Origin: Photobacterium chitinilyticum
Lineage (GTDB): Bacteria; Pseudomonadota; Gammaproteobacteria; Enterobacterales; Vibrionaceae
Direction: 5' to 3'
DNA length: 36,041 nucleotides
Assembly: GCF_004104355.1 (NCBI RefSeq)
Contig: NZ_RJLM01000023.1
Coordinates: 150-36,190 of the forward strand
In this document: positions 1 to 7,542 of the stretch, in pieces
How positions within the stretch are numbered: the stretch's first letter is position 1
Layout: each line of letters begins with the position of its first letter
Position numbers and translations under genes: made by a program
The notes under the pieces: model-generated
What the model saw: the letters and a program-made list of their open reading frames with translations, nothing else
What the model was told of the DNA's origin: nothing
Databases searched by the model: none

Positions 1-42
1 TTCAGGAGCAAAGTGTTTCCATTTAAATTCGGGGTTGGTCAT
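1..42 (-). CDS. IS6-family transposase, N-terminal 14 codons only
   Basis: The first codons (MTNPEFKWKHFAPE) of an IS6-family DDE transposase, cut by the window edge. The right copy at 35961 continues the same protein with EIILWCLRWYGSTP, which matches the FKGRHF...DIILWAVRWY opening typical of IS26-like transposases. The rest of the gene is not in the window. Confidence 0.8.
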   Translation of the reverse strand, partial: MTNPEFKWKHFAPE

Positions 43-110
43 TGAGTCGCTGGATGAAATGAGGAAAGAAGCGATTCTGAGCCCAGGCTGAATTATTTGC
101 AACAAAGCCC
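1..110 (-). mobile_element. Left end of an IS6-family element (partial)
   Basis: This is the terminal 110 bp of an insertion sequence whose transposase reads off the left edge of the window. The outer tip, read on the minus strand, starts GGGCTTTGTTGCAAAT, which resembles IS6/IS26-type ends. The same 110 bp recur in opposite orientation at 35893-36002 with no difference that I can see. Both copies show the transposase-start end, so two inverted IS copies flank the window. No target duplication can be tested because only the inner flanks are visible. Confidence 0.85.
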
Positions 111-418
111 TCAAGACACACCATTACCAAGGTGTCAAAAGCAATTAAGGCTATAGACCAAGGATGAAGCGGTTATGGAAGGAATAATTATAAATCACCA
201 CTAACATTATGATTTATAATACCTTTACCAGCATCATGGAACTTTTCGATGAAATGGGTACTAAACCCCAGTTAGCCATACGTGAGATTATCGGAGGATG
301 GATAAAGCAGTGTACTTGGAATGCAATCCTAACGCACTATAACTTCATGTTTAAGTTAAAAACAACAGACAGCTCACCGAAAAATTCAAACACATCACCC
401 AACAACTAAATAAGCCCA
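111..418. other. Stretch without a recognised gene next to the left IS
   Basis: About 300 bp between the IS end and the small gene at 419-658. A 66-codon plus-strand frame (209-409) is open, but it has no convincing ribosome binding site and no recognisable motif. I see no terminator or repeat. It may be debris of a gene broken by the IS. Confidence 0.4.
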
Positions 419-658
419 TTACGGAAATAGCAATTCCGCCGGTAAAGCCGATTGCAATTTCACCCTGAACTTATCATTGAATTCTATCCCGTTCGGCTCA
501 CTGATAATCTTCAGCTCGATAGAACGAAGTGCCAATACATGCTTATCATCCAGTTTTCCCTGATGAGGGTAGTTCATCACAATCCGGTACGCCTCTCGCG
601 CTAGTTGCTGAACCGGGTCATCGAAAATGGCATCCGCGCTATACAATATACTCTCCAT
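419..658 (-). CDS. Stand-alone homologue of the RepB C-terminal tail (79 aa)
   Basis: A 79-residue protein whose residues 14-75 align with the last ~65 residues of the Rep_3 initiator at 3507-4559. Shared features are a QLxREAYxIVM helix, a short P/G-rich turn, then K-H-x-L-A-L-x-S-x-E and a final FxDxFRxKL-like segment. It has no DNA-binding winged helix. A good ribosome binding site (AGAGGG) lies 5-6 nt before the ATG, so it is probably expressed rather than debris. A 22-bp palindrome (699-720) sits about 40 bp upstream. It could modulate the initiator by competing for its partner or dimer surface, but that is inference; it could also be a relic of a second rep gene. Confidence 0.7.
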   Translation of the reverse strand: MESILYSADAIFDDPVQQLAREAYRIVMNYPHQGKLDDKHVLALRSIELKIISEPNGIEFNDKFRVKLQSALPAELLFP

Positions 659-698
659 AAATCCCTCTACACTTTATCCTTACAATTACCAGCCTAAA

Positions 699-720
699 AT
701 GTATTACCTTTGTAATACAT
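699..720. repeat. Dispersed 22-bp palindrome, copy 1
   Basis: ATGTATTAC-CTTT-GTAATACAT, perfect 9-bp arms. It lies 41 bp upstream of the small gene at 419-658 and touches the stop codon of the hydrolase gene. One of nine copies in the window; function inferred (see findings). Confidence 0.9.
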
Positions 721-1238
721 TATATCAACCTGAATCGGTTAGCCTTCCATTCTGAACCATCTATAAGCCCTTGATTATAAAAGCCTCCCCAGTCATAGAA
801 AAAGGGAGCAAAACTGCTACTGCCGGTCAAGTGGCCCAAGCCGATACAGGCAATGATCACCGCAGCCGAAATGGCGTATTCGATCGGGTCTCCGGTGCGG
901 AACCGTCCGCCGAACAGGTGAAAGCGACGGTCGCTATAGGGCGAGAACGGCACCCCGGAAACGGTCATCGCATCGGTCAGGATGTGGCACACTCCGCCCC
1001 AGGCAAACGCCGTTAAGATCCCGTAAAAATCCCACACGAAAGTAAAGGCCAGAGCGGCGATCAGCCAGTGGCTGAAAATATGCGTCGGACCACGGTGCTT
1101 GATGTGGCGCCCCATCAGCTTGAACAGGTATTCCAGCCAGTCCGGTGCCGTGGCCCCGGCCACGCAGGCAGCAACATGGGGCGGGGAGACAACCGCACAC
1201 AGGGCACCGGCGATCAGGGTATGGTTCAGCCACTTCAT
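720..1238 (-). CDS. YdjM/DUF457-like membrane-bound metal-dependent hydrolase
   Basis: A 172-residue integral membrane protein of the YdjM/DUF457 family, whose members are predicted membrane-embedded metal-dependent hydrolases of unknown substrate. Family hallmarks are visible: an early histidine (H6), APDW (D33), the HRGPTH motif near residues 48-53 and CHILTDAMTVSG near 84-95, with several hydrophobic helices between them. I chose the start at 1238 because it overlaps the upstream stop codon as ATGA and begins the family's usual MKWxxHTLIAGA opening; the longer frame upstream is low-complexity and unlike the family. Last gene of a three-gene minus-strand module. Confidence 0.85.
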   Translation of the reverse strand: MKWLNHTLIAGALCAVVSPPHVAACVAGATAPDWLEYLFKLMGRHIKHRGPTHIFSHWLIAALAFTFVWDFYGILTAFAWGGVCHILTDAMTVSGVPFSPYSDRRFHLFGGRFRTGDPIEYAISAAVIIACIGLGHLTGSSSFAPFFYDWGGFYNQGLIDGSEWKANRFRLI

Positions 1239-2092
1239 GGCTGGCCGCCCGTCGCACTGGCGGGAATAGGAGGCGGCAGATAAACCAGTTTTTTCAGGTA
1301 TTGATTCACACGCCCTGCCCGTGCGGTGTCGCACATCGAGATCAGCGCCAGCCGGTTCTCGACGATCTGGGCCTCGAACTTGAGGATATCGCGCTGGGCG
1401 GCGGCGACTTTTTCCAAAAAGCCAACCTGCTCGGTGATATTGGCGATCCCCTGCCTGACCCTCGCCTGCGAGCGGGCCTCCATCACCAGATATAGTCCCA
1501 TTTCCCGGTAGGCATGGTTGCGGTTGGCCAGTGCCTGGGCAAACGTCGCGACGTTGCTGGCAGTATTGACTCGGCGCTTGTGTTCCCATTCGCGCTCCCG
1601 CGCCTGCTCGGTCGTCGAATAGAGCGGCATTTCGCCGACAACGCCGATGTAGTGATCGGTGATCTCCGGCCAGTCACTGCGGTTGAACTGGTCGATGCTG
1701 GAGCGCACGCCGGCGACCAGGCTGAGGTCGATTTTGAATTTGGTTTTCTCGGGATAGCAGTTGTTGACGACCGTGAAGATGGCATCGGGATCGATCTGCG
1801 GGGCAGATTTTAGTGCCGGTGCCGGCGTAATAAAGTGCGGCGCCTTTCCCTTCAGGGTCGGCAGCTCGAACGGCTGGATCTCCGGCGGGGGCTCTGCCGG
1901 CTGGTTCCACGGCAGGCTGACATTCCATGCCTCCCCGCCGGCCCCGGCATTATGCGGCTGCAGCGCGACCGCCAGACAGAGGAATACCGCCAGCCACACG
2001 CGGGCGTTACACGGTAATGGATACGGCAGACATCTGGCAAGGTTAGTCGGCACGGGTCGAACGCCTCCCGCTACCGAGCATCTGCAATCCAC
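1235..2092 (-). CDS. Putative exported helical protein, second gene of the ATPase module
   Basis: I do not recognise the family. The protein has a hydrophobic segment near residues 32-50 (WLAVFLCLAVALQ...AGA) that looks like a signal peptide with a cleavable AxA. A proline-rich stretch follows (PAEPPPEIQP), then a long, mostly helical, charged region with little glycine (residues ~150-250). The first ATG gives a 50-bp overlap with the ATPase gene and an odd cysteine-rich leader. An in-frame GTG at the valine just before WLAVF, or another start between them, is possible. The stop overlaps the next gene by 4 bp, so it is translationally coupled. Probably a periplasmic or surface partner of the membrane-anchored ATPase; this is inferred from context only. 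Confidence 0.6.
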   Translation of the reverse strand: MDCRCSVAGGVRPVPTNLARCLPYPLPCNARVWLAVFLCLAVALQPHNAGAGGEAWNVSLPWNQPAEPPPEIQPFELPTLKGKAPHFITPAPALKSAPQIDPDAIFTVVNNCYPEKTKFKIDLSLVAGVRSSIDQFNRSDWPEITDHYIGVVGEMPLYSTTEQAREREWEHKRRVNTASNVATFAQALANRNHAYREMGLYLVMEARSQARVRQGIANITEQVGFLEKVAAAQRDILKFEAQIVENRLALISMCDTARAGRVNQYLKKLVYLPPPIPASATGGQP

Positions 2093-2849
2093 CGATCACC
2101 GCGCCGGCCTCCCAGGCTCCGGACACCACACACATTGCAACCAGAAACCAGATCAGCGCCCTGGTGGTATCGTAGCTAACATCGCTTTCTAAATTAATAC
2201 GCTGAGGATCACGCCGCTCGATGATCGGGCGGATGGAAGGAGGCAACCGCCCCTCTTCGCTGGCAGAGATCAGCCAGATTTTTGCTGACATGAGGCATTT
2301 TCGCGCAATCTGCGCCTTGCGCCCGGTAAGCCTGTGGGCATCGTCCACAAATAGCATCGCCTGGGTATCGAGCAGGTAATCGGCCAGCAAATCAGCCTTG
2401 AGCTGCAGGTTCAGCTTTCCCCAGGGCGTCGCGTTTTCTTCCTTTTGCGTAAATTCCTGGTACCAAAGCTCGATACCCTTGATTTCCACCCAGCTCGAGA
2501 GTGGCATCAGTCCTTCAAGCAATACCGGCTGCGGCTTTTTGCCCCAGATACCATGGCGATTATCACGCAGCCGTGTCAGCCAGCGGCTCTTCCCCGAATC
2601 ATGGGCGCCGGTGATCAGCTGGCATTGGGTACGGCGCAGACTGGTTTCCCTGCGGCTATGGCTGGGTGCAAACTTACGGGGTGCATCCACAATCAATGGC
2701 GTTACGTATTTGCTACCGTCTTTCCGCTGTCGCTTATGGTCTGTTCGTAACTTTAGAAATCGCATGCCTTTTCCTATTCGCCAGCAGTCAGCATATAAGA
2801 TCTCGACAGGGGCAGGATTGGCATATTGCAGCTTTTCGGTAGACTTCAA
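2043..2849 (-). CDS. Membrane-anchored P-loop ATPase (Zot/TniB-like layout)
   Basis: A 268-residue protein with a Walker A motif GAHDSGKS (residues 81-88) and a Walker B motif AMLFVDDAHRL (164-174, acidic D169 D170). The C-terminal ~35 residues contain one hydrophobic helix (ALIWFLVAMCVVSGAW), placing the ATPase at the cytoplasmic side of the inner membrane. A basic N-terminal region (residues 28-75) could bind nucleic acid. The layout recalls small AAA+ proteins such as Zot-like or TniB/TnsC-like ATPases, but I cannot assign a family. First gene of the module; the next two genes overlap it and each other. Confidence 0.65.
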   Translation of the reverse strand: MKSTEKLQYANPAPVEILYADCWRIGKGMRFLKLRTDHKRQRKDGSKYVTPLIVDAPRKFAPSHSRRETSLRRTQCQLITGAHDSGKSRWLTRLRDNRHGIWGKKPQPVLLEGLMPLSSWVEIKGIELWYQEFTQKEENATPWGKLNLQLKADLLADYLLDTQAMLFVDDAHRLTGRKAQIARKCLMSAKIWLISASEEGRLPPSIRPIIERRDPQRINLESDVSYDTTRALIWFLVAMCVVSGAWEAGAVIGGLQMLGSGRRSTRAD

Positions 2850-3134
2850 TTCCTGCCTGCAATCATGTTGTTTCTCGATAAAATTCTTTTGAATCAGAGT
2901 GTTCAGGTAACCGCTGGCTTTTTCGAACAGTACGGATTTTTTTTATCCAAACGTAAGGGGTAAACATTGTGTGTCTGGTTGGGGTGGTTTGCGATAGATG
3001 TACTGTGCAGGAATATCGGTCGTTTATTTGGGACAGGAGGATCACATTTTCCCTGTCTCGCCAGTGCTCTGTAAGAACATTAGCAAAAACATCGGATTGT
3101 CTGATCCTGTGGGTTGGTGTGTTAACTCGAAGAG

Positions 3135-3143
3135 TTATCCACA
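3135..3143 (+). promoter_or_regulatory. DnaA box of origin 1
   Basis: TTATCCACA, an exact match to the consensus DnaA box, placed just left of an AT-rich tract and the iterons of the first replication origin. Confidence 0.8.
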
Positions 3144-3474
3144 ATCCACAGGTATATATAACAATATATATAGATCTATAGATCTATATAAAGATCTATA
3201 AGATCTATAGGGTCTGAAAAATGCAGTTAAATCAGTGTTTTATAGGCTTTGAGGTCACATTTTTTTAGTGCTCAAGTTACAAAAAATTAGTCTGACGGTT
3301 ATGTTTTTTTAGTCTGACAGTCACATTTTTTTAGTGTTCGCGATCATTTTTTTAGTCTATCGGTCACACTTTTTTAGTGTCGTCGTGGTGTTTGCCCACA
3401 TGGTCACAGATTTTTAGTATTTAGGGGCGAAAATGGCTTTTAAGGTCATCGATTTTTAGTATTATTGGACTGAG

Positions 3475-3491
3475 ACTAAAAATCTGTGACC
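3475..3491 (-). promoter_or_regulatory. Inverted iteron, probable rep operator
   Basis: ACTAAAAATCTGTGACC is the reverse complement of the iteron at 3402-3418. It lies 16 bp before the rep ATG. In Rep_3 plasmids, Rep dimers repress their own promoter at inverted iteron halves, so I infer autorepression here. Confidence 0.65.
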
Positions 3492-3506
3492 ATAGGCACG
3501 GTAAAA

Positions 3507-4559
3507 ATGACCGATAACTCTGACAAACGCTTTCAAATCACAACCGAACATTCCAAGGAACTACCTAACCAGTTCTTCAAGAAAAGCCATGAGTTGATCT
3601 TCAGCCAGCTGGCGCTGACGGCACGGGAACACGACATGATGGCGCTGTTCCTGTCGCGGCTGAACCGCGAGCACTGGACGGACTTTCTCGAAAAGCGGGA
3701 TATTCATGCCCCGCAGTATACCTTCCATGCCGATGTGCTGAAGGAGTGGTTCGGCCTGTCGTCCAAGCTGCTGTATCCGACGCTGCGCTCGGTGGCCGAG
3801 CGGCTTTCCAGCCGCAAGGTGGGCCTGGCCAACGACAGTGCCGAAGAGTTTGACTTCATTCCGTTGTTTGCCCGGGTGAAATACAGCAAAGGCGCACTCA
3901 CCATTGTGCCCAACAGCGAATTGATCAACGCCTATGTCGATTACTCGGCGGGCCATGCCCAGATCAACCACCATGCCTTCCGCAGTCTCAAATCCGAGCA
4001 TTCCAAGCGCCTTTACACGCTTCTCTCGCGCTTTAAGGACAGCGGCACACATTTGCACCCGCAGCGCATTGAATCGCTTCACGCGCTCTACGGCCTGCTT
4101 GACGAGAAAGGCAAGCTGCTGAAAAAAAGCTACAGCCAAAACAAGGTATTCATCGATCGCTGTATCAAAAAGCCTATCGAGGAAATGACCAAGTGCCTCG
4201 AAGTCAGCAAAGACTTGGAGTTTTTGATCGACGAGAAGAGCGGTAACCTGGGATTTGCCCCGGTGATGCAGGGGCGCCGTATTGTCGCCATTGAGTTTTT
4301 GTACCGCTGGAAGATGAATGACAACCAGGCTGAAAAGCTGGCACGTGTCGAGCTGGAGAAGGAAACGGTACCTGACAACCCGATGCTGCAGCTGGTCCGG
4401 GAGGCCTATCAAATTGTCATGGTTCACCCGCTCGAAGGCAATCTCAACGAAAAACACCTGCTTGCGCTCCAGTCGGTGGAAATGGGGATCATCGCCCTGC
4501 CGGAAGACATTGTCTTTGACGAAGTCTTCAGGTCCAAGCTCGATCAGGCTTGGGGCTAG
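3507..4559 (+). CDS. repB: Rep_3-family replication initiator (RepB-like), origin 1
   Basis: A 350-residue initiator that binds the iterons immediately upstream. The opening NQFFKKSHELIFSQLALTAREHDMMALFLSRLN is the characteristic first winged-helix of Rep_3/RepB initiators; a second winged-helix region spans roughly 130-260, with HAFRSLKSEHSKRLYTLLSRFKD near its start. The last ~65 residues form an extra helical tail that also exists alone as the 79-aa protein at 419-658. I chose the ATG at 3507; a GTG at 3486 would place the start inside the inverted iteron. A serine resolvase follows 200 bp downstream, a common replication-plus-multimer-resolution pairing. Confidence 0.9.
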   Translation: MTDNSDKRFQITTEHSKELPNQFFKKSHELIFSQLALTAREHDMMALFLSRLNREHWTDFLEKRDIHAPQYTFHADVLKEWFGLSSKLLYPTLRSVAERLSSRKVGLANDSAEEFDFIPLFARVKYSKGALTIVPNSELINAYVDYSAGHAQINHHAFRSLKSEHSKRLYTLLSRFKDSGTHLHPQRIESLHALYGLLDEKGKLLKKSYSQNKVFIDRCIKKPIEEMTKCLEVSKDLEFLIDEKSGNLGFAPVMQGRRIVAIEFLYRWKMNDNQAEKLARVELEKETVPDNPMLQLVREAYQIVMVHPLEGNLNEKHLLALQSVEMGIIALPEDIVFDEVFRSKLDQAWG

Positions 4560-4576
4560 CAAAAAAACAGCCTGTA

Positions 4577-4727
4577 GGGCGCTCTGTGGCGCCCGGCCCA
4601 TCCCGCGAAATATGGCCCTGCCAAAGCCAAGATCTTTTCTTGGTGTGCGTTACAGCGCATTTGAGCGGCAGTTTATCGACAGTTTTCACAGTTCCCTTTC
4701 ACCTTGTGATCCTTTAGCGTGGGATCA
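4577..4727. promoter_or_regulatory. Cluster of hairpins/dyads upstream of the resolvase
   Basis: Between rep and the resolvase there are GGGCGC-tctgtg-GCGCCC (4577-4594), CCAAGA-(5)-TCTTGG (4627-4643) and TGATCC-(9)-GGATCA (4707-4727). The first could end rep transcripts, although no T-run follows. The last lies 36 bp before the resolvase ATG and could be an operator or a recombination half-site. Confidence 0.35.
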
Positions 4728-4762
4728 TGGAATGATGATACTGATTGAGTCATGGGGATACG

Positions 4763-5359
4763 ATGGCCAACTATGCTTACCTGCGTGTTTCAACCGACAG
4801 CCAGGACGTTGCCAGCCAGCAGCATGGCATTTACGAGTACGCGAACCGGATCGGCCTTACCGATCTGGTGTTTGTCGAAGACACGGTAACAGGCAAGAAA
4901 AAATGGCACCAGCGCAAGCTCGGCCCGTTGCTTGAAGGGATGGCCGAAGGGGATACTGTTCTCTTCTCGGAAGTCACGCGGATGGCTCGTTCTACCCTGC
5001 AGGTGCTCGAGATCCTGGAACTGTGTATGGACAAGCAGCTTAAAGTCCATATTGCCAAGCAAAACATGCAGCTGGACGGCTCCCTGCAGTCAAAAATTAT
5101 CGCCACCATGCTGGGTCTGGCCGGCGAAATCGAGCGTGAGTTTATCCGGATGCGGACCACCGAGGCCCTGGCGGCGCGCAAGGCCGCAGGTTATGTCCTT
5201 GGCCGCCCGAAAGGCGAAGCCAAAACCCTCAAGCTAGATCCCAAGCGCGAGCAGATCGAGAAATACCTCGGCATGGGGCTGGGGATCAGGGCGACGGCGA
5301 AATTGATTGATGAAGCGCCGAGTACGTTGAGTAATTACGTGAAACGGCGGGGGCTGTAG
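4763..5359 (+). CDS. Serine recombinase (plasmid resolvase)
   Basis: A 198-residue small serine recombinase of the resolvase/invertase family. MANYAYLRVSTDSQD contains the nucleophile Ser10, with the family arginines in SEVTRMARS (near residues 67-75). A MLGLAGEIEREFIRMRTTEAL E-helix leads to an RPKG hinge and a C-terminal helix-turn-helix ending near TLSNYVKRRGL. The start at 4763 has GGGG 6 nt upstream and gives the standard N terminus; an earlier ATG at 4745 is less likely. Next to rep, it probably resolves plasmid multimers. A dispersed palindrome lies 8 bp after its stop codon. Confidence 0.9.
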   Translation: MANYAYLRVSTDSQDVASQQHGIYEYANRIGLTDLVFVEDTVTGKKKWHQRKLGPLLEGMAEGDTVLFSEVTRMARSTLQVLEILELCMDKQLKVHIAKQNMQLDGSLQSKIIATMLGLAGEIEREFIRMRTTEALAARKAAGYVLGRPKGEAKTLKLDPKREQIEKYLGMGLGIRATAKLIDEAPSTLSNYVKRRGL

Positions 5360-5366
5360 TGATTTT

Positions 5367-5388
5367 ATGTATTACAAATGTAATACAT
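5367..5388. repeat. Dispersed 22-bp palindrome, copy 2
   Basis: ATGTATTAC-AAAT-GTAATACAT, perfect arms extending to TTT/AAA (5364-5391). Just downstream of the resolvase stop. Confidence 0.9.
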
Positions 5389-5491
5389 AAATAGTGGGTG
5401 AGAAATCACTTGTTGTGTTCGTAAGTACCAATATGGGCGCCTTAATTTTATCCAAGCAAACTAAGACGCTTTACGGGCGTTATGGTAAATG

Positions 5492-5632
5492 TTATGCCAA
5501 TTGGGTGCGTGCTGTAGAAGTCATGCTGTACTCTTCGCGTGCCTTATGAGCGGCTTCGCTCGGGTTATAAGCAAACACACGAACCATTTTTCGACGACCG
5601 TTACATGTTCCTGTGACAATATATTCTTTCAT
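5492..5632 (-). CDS. Small conserved-looking protein (46 aa)
   Basis: A 46-residue basic protein (MKEYIVTGTCNGRRKMVRVF...) with a compact beta-then-helix look; family not recognised. The start at 5632 has AAGGAA 9 nt upstream. Upstream ATGs at 5659 and 5677 are possible but lie at or inside a terminator hairpin. The gene sits 28 nt downstream of that terminator (5660-5684), so it either has its own short promoter or is reached only by read-through. Confidence 0.5.
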   Translation of the reverse strand: MKEYIVTGTCNGRRKMVRVFAYNPSEAAHKAREEYSMTSTARTQLA

Positions 5633-5659
5633 TTTTACGTATTCCTTTTCTATAGACAT

Positions 5660-5684
5660 AAAAAAACCGACACACAATTGTCAG
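5660..5684 (-). terminator. Rho-independent terminator on the minus strand
   Basis: On the minus strand CTGACA-(6)-TGTCGG forms a 6-bp stem (one G-U pair) followed by seven T. It would end transcripts from the 5865-6155 gene, directly before the 46-aa gene. Confidence 0.6.
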
Positions 5685-5797
5685 TCTAGATTTGTGACTC
5701 ATTCACTCACATAAGATTAACGTTTATTTAGAACGGTAAAACCCAAACTCTTGTACTTTAAGATTTGTTCTTTTCGAGCTGAATTTTGCTCCTTACG

Positions 5798-5860
<63 letters not shown>

Positions 5861-5864
5861 ACTT

Positions 5865-6155
5865 TTACTTTTTTAGCTGACTTTGTTTTTGCGTATTTGC
5901 TGTACGCATACCTGCGGATTCACAATCTGCAATAACATCATATTTACTTTTGTTTGTGATAAGAATGCGTTGATAGTCATCTGCATGATACAACTCCATC
6001 ATTTGATTATGTTCATTTTTCTGAGTACCACGCTTAATGCAAGAGATGTAGTACTTGCGTCCACGTTCAACTGAAAAATCAGTATGCTCTTTAGCTGTTG
6101 TTGCGAAAAATAAATTCTTACTACGACTTAGAAGAAGAGCTGTTGTTTCTGACAT
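5865..6155 (-). CDS. Hypothetical protein (96 aa)
   Basis: A 96-residue soluble protein with no recognised family. It is rich in Lys, Ser and Thr, with a possible beta-rich core (RKYYISCIKRG...YQRILITNKSKYDVIADCESAG) and a Gln/Lys-rich tail. GGAA lies about 6 nt before the ATG. The GATA microsatellite follows the stop codon, and a terminator lies beyond it. Base composition is AT-rich compared with the rep genes, consistent with recent acquisition. Confidence 0.5.
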   Translation of the reverse strand: MSETTALLLSRSKNLFFATTAKEHTDFSVERGRKYYISCIKRGTQKNEHNQMMELYHADDYQRILITNKSKYDVIADCESAGMRTANTQKQSQLKK

Positions 6156-6700
6156 GATTATTCCATTTTAAAATTTAAAGAGAATTAACCGCTCACATCA
6201 CAAGTTCAAGTGATGTAATGAGAAGAATATAGAGTGATGAAATTGCTTGCTGTTTTAGTATAAAGCAGGAGCGTACAAAATAATGAAGCAACCAAAAAAA
6301 TCTTAATGTTCGTTACATCAGAAATTCTATTCTGCAGCCTTTCTGAAGCTCAGATGTTGCTTACAAAATTATTATAAAGCAAGTGCGTGTAAAAGTTCGA
6401 AGCAACCAAAAAAACTTTTAACGTTCGTTACATCAGCCTCGAACTGATGTGATCGTATAACACGGGCAGAGACAACAAAGGCCGCATGATAGCTCTAACA
6501 TGCCAGCCTTTCTGATGTTTATCCCAATTTAAAGTGTCCTGCTTTATTCCCAGATTAAAATGTCTCTTTTCAAGGTAGTTCATCCTGCTCAGAAACTGGC
6601 TGTAGAGTAGGGAAGTCAGCCCTTCTTGGTGCTGGGTTTGAAGCCTTCAGGGTGTATCAGAACCGGGTTTAAGGTATTTACTGCATCAAACAGTCATTTA
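6156..6700. other. Gene-free stretch with long direct repeats and a possible IS remnant
   Basis: No coding frame is supported. Two imperfect ~63-bp direct repeats occur at 6259-6321 and 6373-6436; both start TATAAAGCA and end CGTTCGTTACATCAG or similar. A shorter shared block, CAGCCTTTCTGA, follows each. From about 6528, AATTTAAAGTGTCCTGC and AGATTAAAATGTCTC form spaced direct repeats, which resemble the multiple terminal repeats of IS21-type elements; no transposase remains. Confidence 0.5.
6259..6436. repeat. Pair of imperfect ~63-bp direct repeats
   Basis: Copies at 6259-6321 and 6373-6436 share TATAAAGCA, GAAGCAACCAAAAAAA and GTTCGTTACATCAG blocks with scattered differences. The period is about 114 bp. 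Origin unknown. Confidence 0.8.
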
Positions 6701-7240
6701 TCAACTCAGCACGCTGTACACCGTCGTCCGGCTGCACCTCAATTGTTTGCTGATCGCATGCTTGTTCATCCCCTTCTCTGCTAACTCGCGGATCTGCTGA
6801 TGAAGCTTAAGGTTGGCATGGCGACCCAAATGCCTCCCCTCTGCTTTGGCTTTGGCTCTGCCTTCATTGCAGCGCTGCAAGATACGTTTGCGCTCCATTT
6901 CGGCAAAGGCTGAAATCGTAGTGTAGATCACCCGGCCAATGTCGCTGTTAATGTCTACATCCCCTAGATCGTGAAAAACAAGACCGGCCCCTTTCTTGGC
7001 CAGGGTATCGGCGATATTCAGAGCATCGATGGTGTTGCGGGCCAGGCGGTCCACTTTCATCACATGAATAATGTCACCCTCGCGGGAGAAGTCGATCAGT
7101 GCCTTCAGCTGGGAGCGCTCTGAGTCCTTGCCACTGGCACTTTCTTGAAATATCTTTTCGCAACCAACCTCTCTGAGTTGTTCTACCTGAATATCGAGAG
7201 ACTGATCTCTGGCGCTGACCCGCGCATATCCGATAAGCAT
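6701..7240 (-). CDS. Serine recombinase of the TnpR/invertase type
   Basis: A 179-residue small serine recombinase, distinct from the one at 4763. MLIGYARVSARDQSLDIQ holds the nucleophile Ser9; VMKVDRLARNTIDAL carries the family arginines. The ISAFAEMERKRILQRCNEGRAKAKAEGRHLGR segment is the E-helix plus hinge, and the C-terminal QQIRELAEKGMNKHAISKQLRCSRTTVYSVLS is a complete helix-turn-helix. It resembles Tn3-family resolvases and Hin-type invertases. No transposase or invertible segment is adjacent, so it may be what remains of a transposon or a second resolution system from the fused plasmid. The start at 7240 gives the standard N terminus. Confidence 0.9.
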   Translation of the reverse strand: MLIGYARVSARDQSLDIQVEQLREVGCEKIFQESASGKDSERSQLKALIDFSREGDIIHVMKVDRLARNTIDALNIADTLAKKGAGLVFHDLGDVDINSDIGRVIYTTISAFAEMERKRILQRCNEGRAKAKAEGRHLGRHANLKLHQQIRELAEKGMNKHAISKQLRCSRTTVYSVLS

Positions 7241-7542
7241 AAAATGCACCCAAAACTGAACACTATGATGCTTTATATTTTATGGACATGTTCACCAACT
7301 ATCAATCGGACATTGTGTGCAGTCAATACGTAGTCTGGCTAGAGTGCACAAAAAGTACACCTTTGTGGACGCTTGTGTCTTGTGGAACTGAACGTGAGTC
7401 ATTCGCTCACCGTTGGTTTGATACTTCAGTAATGTTGCGGCGATTTATTCGACGTCACTCGAATAACGCCCTTTTGGGAGGTGTCGTCTCGAAGGCCGAT
7501 TTTATTATGTATGCCAGATAGGGTTTTCGGGCTGGTGAGCGG

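Larger units (their letters stand above)
3130..3506 (+). other. oriV: Replication origin 1 (iterons, AT-rich DUE, DnaA box)
   Basis: Order: DnaA box (3135-3143); an AT-rich tract (3153-3210) with repeated AGATCTATA units carrying several GATC Dam sites; then direct iterons with core TTTTTAGT at 3262, 3306, 3328, 3349, 3371, 3411 and 3453, and a degenerate one near 3284. Spacing is 21-22 bp or twice that, placing the sites on one helix face. Several iterons extend to GGTCACA-(n)-TTTTTAGT. One inverted copy (3475-3491, ACTAAAAATCTGTGACC) sits directly before the rep start and is a natural autoregulatory operator. This is the standard layout of an iteron-controlled theta replicon. Confidence 0.9.

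Noticed and set aside
209-409. 66-codon plus-strand frame next to the left IS
   Set aside because: No RBS, no recognisable motif, low-complexity C terminus; not supported as a gene.
720-1589. Longer 289-codon form of the YdjM-like hydrolase
   Set aside because: The first ~116 residues are antisense-like, Arg/Pro/Gly-rich sequence over the upstream gene; the ATGA-coupled start at 1238 matches the family.
2863-3144. 93-codon minus-strand frame beside origin 1
   Set aside because: It starts inside the DnaA-box region, lacks an RBS and has no plausible domain; likely chance in a replication origin.
3561-4601. 346-codon minus-strand frame opposite rep
   Set aside because: A mirror frame of the GC-rich rep gene; no RBS and no domain.
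7282-7521. 79-codon plus-strand frame upstream of the 208-aa gene
   Set aside because: No good RBS and no family-like pattern; the region more likely holds a recombination site or promoter.
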